In this document: one piece after another, positions 49,362 through 59,251 of the stretch | How positions within the stretch are numbered: position 1 is the stretch's first letter | Layout of the letters: every line of letters starts with the position of its first letter | Origin: Actinernus sp. WN-2022 | Lineage: Eukaryota > Cnidaria > Anthozoa > Actiniaria > Actinernidae | DNA: 64,000 nucleotides | Assembly (NCBI GenBank): GCA_030867875.1 | Contig: JAOWCC010001589.1 | Location: 78,391,537-78,455,536, forward strand | Direction: 5' to 3' | Position numbers and translations under genes: made by a program | The notes under the pieces: generated by a model | Seen by the model: only the letters and a program-made list of their open reading frames with translations | Database searches by the model: none | What the model was told of the DNA's origin: nothing

Positions 49362-49945
49362 CTGCAAGTCAAATGAATACTCTAGTTATACATAAATCTT
49401 ACAAAACTCGGTGCTCAGGGAAACATGGGTGAAAATTGTTTTCAACTGAAACAAAACTGTATTTATATATATAATAATAACAGTCACTAATTGCTTCGAA
49501 AGGCGCCGATAACAAGTCAACCTTCGGGTTAATGTTTTCAGTCAGTAAATAATTTTGATCAATGCGCTCAAAACCAGCTCTCTTTGTTCTCTTAATCAGG
49601 ACTCATGTTCTAAGTGTTATAATATATTTTGTACAGCATTCCTTTTGTAAAATGCATCATGTATGTGGCTCCATTCATGAGGGGTATCATTAAACTCGAA
49701 ATATAGTTTCTTATTATTCCTCTAGCATCTTTTAAAGATCGAATTGATTTTCGGGTCGAGGGTAACTGTTAGGTCTAAACCATAAGAAAAGTATTGCTAT
49801 ACCTATTTATAATATAGATACGATAGTACGCGCGCTCTGATTGGCTAAGAAGCCATGTTTTATCAGAGTATATAACATGGTTAGCCGTGTTATATAGTTT
49901 TCAACTGGCGGTTTCCTTTCATCGCGCGCGTAAATCTATATTATA

Positions 49946-50128
49946 AAACAGATAAAGAAGCCTTAAATCCATGTTTTATACTATCATAAAACACTCTGGT
50001 CATTTGAGAACACTCTAGAAATGTTGAAAGCACGCGCCTTCGGCTTGTGCTTTAACATTTCTCTCATGTTCTCAAATGCCCATCGTGTTTTATGATAGTA
50101 TAAAACATGGCTAAGGCTTCTTTATTTG
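49946..50128. mobile_element. near-perfect hairpin MITE
   Basis: AAACAGATAAAGAAGCC...CATGTTTTATACTATCATAA...AATGTTGAAAGCAC folds back through GCGCCTTCGGCTT onto the inverted copy ending GGCTTCTTTATTTGTT. Arms about 85 bp. It directly abuts the GTTAAAT duplication of the block that follows. Confidence 0.8.
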
Positions 50129-50150
50129 TTAAATCATGGATCATAAAAAG

Positions 50151-50291
50151 ACTGGATTGGAAACTACAGGTCACGTGGGGTGTTTCCGGTTTGCTGATTG
50201 GCTGATACTCTACTTCAACATGGCTCAATCATAGTGGAAAATCGTGACGTAAAGAGTGGCGTAGATAAAGGTTTTTCGCTGTTTCTTTGCC
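50151..50291 (+). repeat. left arm of an inverted repeat later split by a LINE
   Basis: This 141-bp arm (GGAAACTACAGGTCACGTGG...CAACATGGCTCAATCATAGTGG...TTTCTTTGCC) is inverted in two pieces at 53683-53745 and 56953-57033. The pieces are separated only by the LINE insertion at 53746-56952. Confidence 0.85.
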
Positions 50292-50488
50292 TTTACTTCT
50301 GTTCTTTTGGTCGTGTTTTAGTGCTCTTCTCACTTTTAAGTAACAATATTTTCTTTTTCCGTTGTTTTACGACAATTCCAACCCGCCTAAGCCACACGAG
50401 AAACTTCAAGGTAAGCCCATCTTGTTGTTGTTTACTTTCATTTTATTCTGTTTTGGAGAAAATCGCATCACAAAAACCGGCCTTTTTA

Positions 50489-50810
50489 AGGCTCGTTTAC
50501 ACGGGCGATTTTTGATGCAATTTTTGTTGCGATTTTCACTGCAATTTTTGTCGCGCGTGTAAACCGGCCGCGATTTCGTTGCAATTTGGGCGCGATTTCA
50601 GTCATCTTTGGTATACTTTTCTGAGAAATCGCCGCCAAATTGCATCAAGTTTCGAACATGTTCGAAACCTCGGCGATTTCGCGGCGATAAATCGCACTGA
50701 AATCGCGGCTGGTTTACACGCGCGATTTGAAGTTGCAGCGCGAGCGAGACAAAAATTGCAGTGAAAATCGCGAGAAAAATTGCATCAAAAATCGCTTGTG
50801 TAAATGGGCC
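50489..50810. mobile_element. PIF/Harbinger-like MITE (AGGCTCGTTTACAC ends)
   Basis: AGGCTCGTTTACACGGGCGATTT and its inverse at the right (AAATCGCTTGTGTAAATGGG then CCT), with a TTA on both sides. The interior is full of inverted GCGATTT/AAATCGC words. The open frames over it are repeat artefacts. Confidence 0.7.
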
Positions 50811-51410
50811 TTTAGGGCCAAATTTGGAAGAATGTTGTGTATTTTGGGACACAAATATTTGTTAGTTTTTCACGTTGTCGTTGTTCAAATTCTCCTTTAC
50901 TTGATTGTATTTGCATCAAATTGTGGCTTAGACATAGTTTTACGAGTTAGGGTTGTAATTTGAAGCTGCAAATTATGTACCAACTTGGTGACTTTTGAGG
51001 ATAGTGGTGTAGCTTATGTCAAGGTTGTTATGCGGAACAAAATGTAAATGTTACTTAATTTTATCCACTTAGACATATGTCAAGATGGTTGAGAGAAAGT
51101 TAAGGCACCAGGGATGCCCCAGTGAATCTACTGCAGATCGAGATTACCTCCTTGTGGTCTTCCATTGAAATTCAGTTTACTATTCACAATGTTCCTTCAT
51201 CTGAAATTAGCCTTCTATCTACAACTATTGTTATGTATTCCCGGATGTATTCACAGTTCTATATCAAATGATGGTTTACTTATAAGACCTTATAATAACC
51301 AGTGGAACTTAATTGCCAAACATTCATAACTCTTCCCTATGTTCCATATTACATGTACATGCATGTGTTAAAAGAAGTAGTCTACATCAGTACATGCAGA
51401 TTTTACAGGG

Positions 51411-51600
51411 TACTAATAATAATAACTTTAATCCTTATACCAACAACGGTACATTGGAATTACGGTAATAACAGTACAACTGTATAAACACCTAAATACA
51501 AAACTAAGAAGTATTACAAGCATTGAACAAGACAATGATATCATAGCAATATTTGGCTGAAAACTTCATAATCGAATCGTCCTTCATTGACATTATATAT
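51411..51600 (-). mobile_element. short LINE 3' fragment, same family as 53746-56952
   Basis: AATAATAATAACTTTAATCC (tail) then CAATATTTGGCTGAAAACTTC...TCGTCCTTCATTGACA parallels the 3' end of the large LINE (CAATATTTTGCTGTACACCTC...TCATCCTTCATTGACA). A 5'-truncated remnant of under 200 bp. Confidence 0.65.
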
Positions 51601-52904
51601 AAAAACAAAGCCCGTTGAATTTTTTTTTTTCATATCATGACTCCATGATTCAAAACTTTATATGGACCATTCATTATTTATGGAGGAAGAGGGGCGAGAT
51701 GAGAAATTATAAAAGTTCTCAAGACATTTCATAATTCCCCATAGAGATGGCATTAAAATTTCGAGATTTACTCCTCATGAAAAAAATCCCCAAAAATTAA
51801 GCTATAATGCAAGGGTTGTATTTACAGTAACACTGTATACATACTTTGTAACCAATAGTGCAAGCAGTCTCCCAGAGAACTAAGCTAGCATGTGAATAAG
51901 GTTTTATTTTTGGAAATAATTACTGCACAATTATTTAAAAATATATTTGTTGGTTAATGCCCTGAAGTATTGTGCAGTTTCACAACAACTTTAGACTAGC
52001 AAAAACAAATATTTGTTATCCTCCTGGGAGTCATTTAATCAACATGGCCAGCACAGTGCTCAACATTAGATTTTAGGCTGGTTGCCTTGAGATCTGGTTG
52101 TCGAGGTACAAAAATTACCTGCCCGGTTCAACTTTTTAGTTGTCCTGGGCAAGTGGGCAAGCATTACTGTCAATCGAGTCCTGCACCATGTCAGAAGAGT
52201 CGATAAGCAAGGTTTCTGCTATGTAAATTAGGCATGTTTAATACCGGTAGTCTGAGCTAGAGTGATAATTTTCAATGAAACTTGATGGTTCAGATCTATG
52301 CTAATTCTAACTGAATCCCAAATCTTCATTTCTAATAATTTATTTTCAGTTATATTACATCTGACTATAAGATAATTTTGATAGGTTTATTGTCAAGGTT
52401 ACTATGTTGTACAGTACATGAACTATAATTTTATGTACAGTAAGTCTGAGAGTTCAATAAAAATTGTTTTATTGTTTTCACTGTTCATGTGTATCTTAGT
52501 TCACTTCAGATATACAGATTTAAATAGCATATATCATCCATGCAGCTAGCTAGAATGGAATATAAGTTATGATTTGTACAACCACAAGTATTATCATCTA
52601 ATTTAATATACTGTACCCAGAGGTCATAATACAAAGTATACTAACAGTATAACATATTATTGCCTTCACAAATCAATAAACCCAGCAAAAACATGTTACC
52701 AAGCTTTCTCTTTGGGATACTTATTAAATATACCCATTTGGGTTTCAGAACAAAATGAAAGGCCTCAACAATAGACATTTTTTTTCCAAAAAATCTTAGA
52801 TTTTGGACACAATCTAAAAATCACTGAATGTGCTGGGGAAATAGTATGGGGAAGGGGTGTGACTGTGGGTGATAAACTTATAGAATACCTCGCACTTTTC
52901 TAAT
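51601..52904. other. no gene seen
   Basis: AT-rich DNA inside the large inverted-repeat block; no motif-bearing frame or clear repeat. Confidence 0.4.
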
Positions 52905-52911
52905 CCAATTA

Positions 52912-53047
52912 TAGGCCTTTTGGAGGAATGCAATCATGTGGTTGTACTGGGTTAGTTTTTTAGGGCCACAAGTTTATTAGTGTTCTGCGCTATTATGTGT
53001 TACCCTCCATAAATAAAGTCTTTATTATTATTATTATTATTATTAAT
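52912..53047 (+). mobile_element. MITE end followed by an ATT-tailed retroelement end
   Basis: TAGGCCTTTTGGAGGAATGC at 52912 is the left end of the 41767-42144 MITE family. CCATAAATAAAGTCTTTATT then an ATT run (53020-53047) is the 3' tail of a + strand LINE-like copy. Confidence 0.5.
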
Positions 53048-53745
53048 TTGTTGGTATCGATTGTCCTTGCTCCGAGGATTTTTCTTTGCGTTCTCCGGTT
53101 TTCCTCCATCCACAAAAACGACACGCTAAATTCCAATTCTCGGTGATTTAGCCAGGTCCCGACTTTGCATGATTAGACCCTACGGTTGTTTGTGGGAGTT
53201 ATGGTTATAACGAATGTCGTCGTTATTCGCCTTCGGCTTTTATCAACTTCATCAACAAGGACCTTTCAAACGAGTTCGTACACAGTCACGCGATAGAATG
53301 AATGAGAGAGAATACTCGTGTTTTCACTTATGGCGGTTTGATATTAATAGCTCCATATAGCTTCCTACGTGTCTTATCGTGAACCAACATTTAGTATGAT
53401 AGACCTTTCTGCACTCTAAACACTAATATTTCACTCTCACTTTCGGAATTGCTAGAACGACAGCTATTGGCAACTTCGTATTAAATTCATTCTCCTTTAG
53501 CTGCGTTTTCTCCTCCGAAAACAAGCCGTTTGAACCCCTCGAAGTTTTCTCCGATCTCGATCCTTCAGGGCTTAATCTTTTTCTCTTCGATGTTTATTTT
53601 CCAAGCTACTCGCGAAATCGCGCGCGCCGAGAAATTACGAAAATGTTTGTTTACATGTGACGTCACGATTTTCCACTTGGATGGCAAAGAAACAACGAAA
53701 AACCTTTACCTCGCCACTCTTCACGTCACGATTTTCCACTATGAT

Positions 53746-56700
53746 AATAATAATACTTTATTCCAAAAAATACCATCAAAGATACATAGGAAGTACTGGA
53801 AGTACACAAGTAGGCAGCTAGGTACAATCATTAAACATAGTCATAATGTCGTGGCAATATTTTGCTGTACACCTCATTACAGACTCATCCTTCATTGACA
53901 AGCAGTACGAAAATAATTCTCGCCGACTAAAACAACTAAATGAATCATTGATAGCTAACAAATTGCCCCGAAAACGTTCTCTAAGATTTACAAATTTTAT
54001 ATTATTACAACTGGTGAAGTAATGCAATTCATCACCTAACTCATTAAGGTTACAAAGAGGGCAAACGCGTGCATCATAAGTAATGTTTGCGTAGCGACCA
54101 GTTTCAACAGGGAATTTGTGCGCAGAAATCCTAAATCTTGTCACCGCCTGACGATGCTTAACGCTCGAGACATACGACAGGTAGTTCTCAAAACCTGTAT
54201 TTGGCTTCACTAGATTAAACGTACGCAACTTACTGCACTCTTGAACCTGGTCCTTCCACCGCTTATTAAAGGAATTATATAATTCAGATTTCAGATATTT
54301 AGCCAGAACTCTAATGTTCTTAGTGGATATAACAAGATCCTCAAGAGATTTAACATTGCACATCTCTAACAGATAATTCGTAAACTTAACGCCCTGAAAA
54401 TTTGATTGTATGCACACACGTGCAGCTCTCCCAACTAATTCATCCCCGTACAACGAATCCTTCACCCGTACCCAGTATTTAACTACCAAAACAGAAAGTT
54501 GCACAACCATTGGTACTCTGCCCAATTCTGCATACACTGCTAAGTTTGTAGACTTAGAGTGAACGCCTAAAATACGTTTGCAAAACTTCAAATGCAGTTT
54601 TTCTATGTCGGTAACCATACTAAAAAACTTCGTCTTGAACATGTCAAAACTAGATATCCTTCCCAAAGCGTAAACTCCCCAAATCTCACAACCATACAGC
54701 AGCACCGGAACTACAACAGTTGAATACAGTTTCAACAGCACTTTCACTGGAACATTCTCCACGTTAGAAAAACTTTTAAATAGACCGTGATACGCGCGTA
54801 ACGCCTTATTGTACAAAGCCTTTTGGGCGATTTTAAAACCACCACCAAAATGGAAAGTTATGCCCAAATATGTGTACTCATCGACACAATCCAACAAATC
54901 CTTGCCAAAATACCATTTAGAAGTTATAAACGAGCGTCGCTGGGCTCTCGTGCCAAATACTAAAATCTTGGACTTTTTCAAGTTGACCTTTAACTTCCAT
55001 TTCTTAGTATAACGCTCAAGCCTACGAATGCAACCTTGCAATCCACTCTCGGACTCAGATAGCAGTACCAAGTCATCAGCATACAGTAGACAACTCAACT
55101 TCGAATCGCCCAGTATCACTGGATCACAGGATGGTGTGTTAAACAAATCAGGAATATCATTTATAAAAAGATTAAACAACGTAGGACTAAGATTGCATCC
55201 TTGTTTAACTCCTATGTCCGACTGATAAAAAGGAGTGGCTCCTTGACTCAATTTAACCGCCGCCTTGACAGATGAATACATACTGAGCAGAATGCGTACA
55301 AACTTTCTACTGCAGCCATACTGAATCAGCTTGAAAAACAAACCCTCTCTCCAAACACTATCGTAAGCCTTCCTAAAATCAACAAAACACGCAAACAACG
55401 GCTTGTGCCGAGTCTTATAAAAGTCAATCAATGTTTTCAACACCAGCACATGATCAGACGTCCTGAACCCACGTCGGAAACCGATCTGACATTTATTAAG
55501 AATTTCATTCTCACTCAAAAACTCATTCAAACGAGCATTCAAAATTAATGTGAAGAACTTTCCTAAACAGCTACTGATACAAATACCTCTATAATTACCA
55601 GGGTCCAATCGACTTCCCGATTTATGAAGAGGCACTATAAAACCTTCCGACCATACGTGCGGGAAAGCACCGCACGATATAACCTTATTAAAAAGTTTAA
55701 CGAAGTGTGGCCCTAAAACATCCACAGAGGTTTTAATTATTTCATTATTTATCAAATCACCCGCACTGGCCTTTTTATTCTTGAGTTTTTTCGCTGAATC
55801 GCGTACTTCCTTAAGTGAAACAGGTGCGTCGAGAATCTCATTCTCATTAATAGCCCAGCATTGATAATCTTTTACAATCTGAGCTTCGTTACTAGTACTT
55901 TCAGTTGAAAAGTTGACTTTATTTAGATCTTTGAAATAACTATGCCACTCTGCCGGCGACACATCGTTAGAGGCCCCTTCAGACTGACGCGACTTAATAG
56001 AGTTAACCAGTTTCCAAAACTCTTTCGGACTTCTTTCCTCCAATGCCTGAATTCTGTTTAACAAGTCATTTCGGAAATTTCTTTTCAGTCGTTTAATAAG
56101 CCGCTTATAGTCTTTTTTCGTGGAAAAAAAATTATGTCTCAAGAAAGGATCGTTCGGATACTTTGACACTAAATTGCCTAAATTTTTTACCTCCTTTTTG
56201 AGCGAGTGACAATCTTTGTCAAACCACTTCTGTTTTTGAACTGTATTCCGTGTTCTTTTCTTTGGAACTTTACCACTCCTGACAGGCACTACTTTTTTAG
56301 AAACCTTAACTATAACACTTGTAAATTTATTAACCAAGGAATCTACATCTAGGTCTCCTTCATCTGCTGATGAATCTAACAAACCACTCAACTCTTGAGA
56401 AACCTCGTCAGAATCAAGACTGTCACGGAGCGCAGTCTTTAACTCATCACTCCACAGAAAAGGCATCGGAAGTGGCGACAAAAAGACTGAATTTTCCGAC
56501 ACAGTTGATGCCTCAGCCTTAAGGGCAAAAGATAATAGACAATGATGTGAAAACTCCGTCGTATTTGACACGGAAAAATGGTTTACCAGCGGTAAAATAT
56601 CATAAGAAACAACTGCATAGTCAACTACACTTGCCCCATTATATGTCTGACATGTAAACTGGCCCAGGAAATCTCCCTTCGTTCTACCATTTAAAATAAC

Positions 56701-56952
56701 CAAGCCATTCCCACAACACAACTCAGATAAAGACCTCCCGTAGAGATTTACTTGCTTGTCCCGCGATTTTCGTGGCTCAAGTGGGGGAGCAAAAGCTGTT
56801 AAACCAACCGTATCATCCACATAATCATCTAAACCGCTCATTCTTGCATTAAAATCACCACACAACATAATATCACCTTTCCTAGAAAAATTATAAATGC
56901 TTTCTTGAAGTAACTCAAAATGGTCAATGCCCAATCTCCTTTCCCTGGGAGC
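53746..56952 (-). mobile_element. recent 5'-truncated LINE insertion
   Basis: Flanked by a 5-bp direct repeat ATGAT (53741-53745, 56953-56957). The 3' tail is ATT repeats at the left. Removing it restores an uninterrupted inverted repeat with 50151-50291, which independently proves both ends. Confidence 0.88.
53818..56934 (-). CDS. LINE ORF2: partial endonuclease, reverse transcriptase, zinc knuckle
   Basis: 1038 codons, uninterrupted. It starts inside the apurinic-type endonuclease (IMLCGDFNARMSGLDDY, a core motif of that fold). The reverse transcriptase has LHKSGSRLDPGNYRGICISS, FACFVDFRKAYDSVWREGLF (first Asp), IGVKQGCNLSPTLFNLFIND and the catalytic CLLYADDLVLL. The C-terminus has a CPLCNLNELGDELHYFTSC zinc knuckle. 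This order belongs to endonuclease-type LINEs; the clade is uncertain. The missing N-terminal third of the endonuclease reflects 5' truncation during insertion, so the first Met is not the natural start. The intact frame means the source copy was active recently. Confidence 0.93.
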   Translation of the reverse strand: MGIDHFELLQESIYNFSRKGDIMLCGDFNARMSGLDDYVDDTVGLTAFAPPLEPRKSRDKQVNLYGRSLSELCCGNGLVILNGRTKGDFLGQFTCQTYNGASVVDYAVVSYDILPLVNHFSVSNTTEFSHHCLLSFALKAEASTVSENSVFLSPLPMPFLWSDELKTALRDSLDSDEVSQELSGLLDSSADEGDLDVDSLVNKFTSVIVKVSKKVVPVRSGKVPKKRTRNTVQKQKWFDKDCHSLKKEVKNLGNLVSKYPNDPFLRHNFFSTKKDYKRLIKRLKRNFRNDLLNRIQALEERSPKEFWKLVNSIKSRQSEGASNDVSPAEWHSYFKDLNKVNFSTESTSNEAQIVKDYQCWAINENEILDAPVSLKEVRDSAKKLKNKKASAGDLINNEIIKTSVDVLGPHFVKLFNKVISCGAFPHVWSEGFIVPLHKSGSRLDPGNYRGICISSCLGKFFTLILNARLNEFLSENEILNKCQIGFRRGFRTSDHVLVLKTLIDFYKTRHKPLFACFVDFRKAYDSVWREGLFFKLIQYGCSRKFVRILLSMYSSVKAAVKLSQGATPFYQSDIGVKQGCNLSPTLFNLFINDIPDLFNTPSCDPVILGDSKLSCLLYADDLVLLSESESGLQGCIRRLERYTKKWKLKVNLKKSKILVFGTRAQRRSFITSKWYFGKDLLDCVDEYTYLGITFHFGGGFKIAQKALYNKALRAYHGLFKSFSNVENVPVKVLLKLYSTVVVPVLLYGCEIWGVYALGRISSFDMFKTKFFSMVTDIEKLHLKFCKRILGVHSKSTNLAVYAELGRVPMVVQLSVLVVKYWVRVKDSLYGDELVGRAARVCIQSNFQGVKFTNYLLEMCNVKSLEDLVISTKNIRVLAKYLKSELYNSFNKRWKDQVQECSKLRTFNLVKPNTGFENYLSYVSSVKHRQAVTRFRISAHKFPVETGRYANITYDARVCPLCNLNELGDELHYFTSCNNIKFVNLRERFRGNLLAINDSFSCFSRRELFSYCLSMKDESVMRCTAKYCHDIMTMFNDCT

Positions 56953-57033
56953 ATGATTGAGCCATGTTGAAGTAGAGTATCAACCAATCAGCAAACCGGA
57001 AACACCCCACGTGACCTGTAGTTTCCAATCCAG

Positions 57034-59251
57034 CCATCACGGCTGTTTCAAAACCAGAAATTTGGGACATTAGGTTGCAATCCCTCGATTGCGCTGAAGC
57101 GCACGGTCAATGGTCATCAGAACGAGGCTTCATAAAATGTGATTCCTCGAAGAAGCAGATCGATTTTGTGGTGTTGATAAATTGTTAAAATTCTCGTCGT
57201 GTTTCATTGTTTGCTATCCTAGGGATTTGCTATAAGTTTAAGACAGGTCCAGTAGTTGGTTTGAACATGTTTATATTCGGAATTTTAACGAAGGAAGTGC
57301 GATTTTATATGGTAATATTGAGAACATGTTGTGGACAGCAAAGATGGCGGCCTGGATCATGTGCTGCAAACCTTCAAAACTGAAGTGAATTAGACCAAGA
57401 TCGGAGCAATTCCCAGAATTAGGTGAGTTGAAATTGAATGCAACATTACTTTATCTGTGTAAAAGTTCACTTACTTTTTTGCTAACTATTTTTTTGTAGA
57501 AATCATGGTCTGGTAAGAAAGTGCATGTATAATTTGTAGCTTTTGACGATTCCAAAATTTGATTGATGCTTTTTAGGGACTGGTCATTAATTAGAGGTGT
57601 CGGGGCTGGCGCAAAAGGGGGGTGGGTCCCCAATTTTCATGCAGAAAGCCAGACAACTACAATAGTTGTGAAAAGAATCTAACAAAACAGATTTTACTGG
57701 ATTAGATTTCTAGAATATTGACTTTTTTTGTGCTCTCAACCATTGTCTTCGATATTAGTTATAAAATCAATCGCTCTAGAATATTTTATCATTTATAGTT
57801 TTAATAATAATTATATCAAAACATTTAGCGTCATTTTTTAGAGTTGTATATAAAATATTTTAACTATCCAATTATCACAAAACACATTTTATCTAATTTT
57901 CTTTTTGTTGTGGCAAACCTGTAAAATAGCTGGATTGCTCCCTCGGGGACATCATTTATATAGCTAAGTGTTTCTGACCATGTTAATAAATTATTGTATT
58001 ATATTGCCAAAACACCAACTTCACACCATTTTGTATATACATGTACATGAGCCTTGTGCCATTGGCACTATAGTTTCAGGAAGGCCCTCATTATCAAATA
58101 CTTGGAGCCACATGGGTTGCATACTTGTATCGCAAACAGGGCCCTGGCTAATTATATTTCTTACGAAGAGACTAGAGACCATAGACAAAGGATTCCGGAA
58201 TAGAAAGTTGATTTGATTTATTTGTCATGGTGTATTGTCCGTTCAAAGTTGCCCAAAAACGTGTCTTGGGTTGCCTGTGGACGAAAATCAAGCACGCTAA
58301 AGCGCTTTACAAAATTGGCACTGGGTCTAGTTTGATGTCATCAACAGAACACGCTCGATGCGCTATTGCATGAAAGGCCTTGCCGAATAAAGCTCTCGAA
58401 ACGTTTAGCGCGTTATTAACATCTTTCTCGGTTATCTATTCAATTATTTTGCAAATAAGCCAACGTATTAAAGCCGCAAAAAGATGAGTTCTGTTGATGA
58501 CATCACGTTTTATTCTCGTCCCAGTCCCCGAAGGTGCATTGAAATTATTCTACATTTGGAAGTTTAGTCGCTAAAAATATAATTAAAACATTTTTATTTA
58601 GAAATTTCTGAATTTTTTCTCTAGCTTTTAAGCTCTAAGCTTTAAAAAAAAAGCATAATTGGCCAGGGCTTATATGCACTTTAACAAAGGGTTCCTAAAA
58701 AATGATGCATAGTGAAAATGAGATATGTGTGATTTGAGCAAAAGTTCTAGCCAGAACAACATACATGAATATAGGTTTGATTTATTAAATATCCTTAATT
58801 TTCTTAATTGACAGAGGGAACCATACAGACATTCCAGGGATGGAACTCCTATGACATGCCTCTTTATACATTTATTCACATGATCAGCTGGCTCAGATTC
58901 AATTATACCTGAATTCATGGTGTACATGTATAGACATTACACCCTTGCTCCCCAAGAGAACTGAGACCTAGTGTCCATGTGTTTAGGATTATGTGATTCT
59001 CTGAATGTGCATTTTGATGACTAAGAATAAAAAAATTAACCTATAAGTGCTCAGCCTGTGAAGTTTTATTTTAGTCCCTAGTAAATGCCTTCTATAGCCT
59101 AGTACCATACCGAAAGATGGAGGCTGTACATTTGACCACAATTCCCTATGAAACTAACAAAGTCCAAAAACAAGTACAAATCATCTACCTCGGTAACTGC
59201 ACTTGTACTTGTACGATTCAAGTTTTTGTGGGTAAAAGTACAGACTCCAGC
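57034..59251. other. mostly no gene; diverged inverted copy of 60.9-61.3 kb at its left
   Basis: Near 57040-57090, ACGGCTGTTTC...GGGACATTAGGTT, and at 57397-57420, GATCGGAGCAATTCCCA, reappear inverted near 61250-61290 and 60930-60950. A TTA-type MITE end sits at 57576-57612. No supported exon, although the GAATTAG|GTGAG at 57420 would be a phase-compatible donor for the exon at 59252. Confidence 0.4.

Noticed and set aside
57346..57420. First exon MAAWIMCCKPSKLK
   Set aside because: A stop follows after 14 codons and before the GTGAG donor; probably a decayed inverted copy of 60927-60990.
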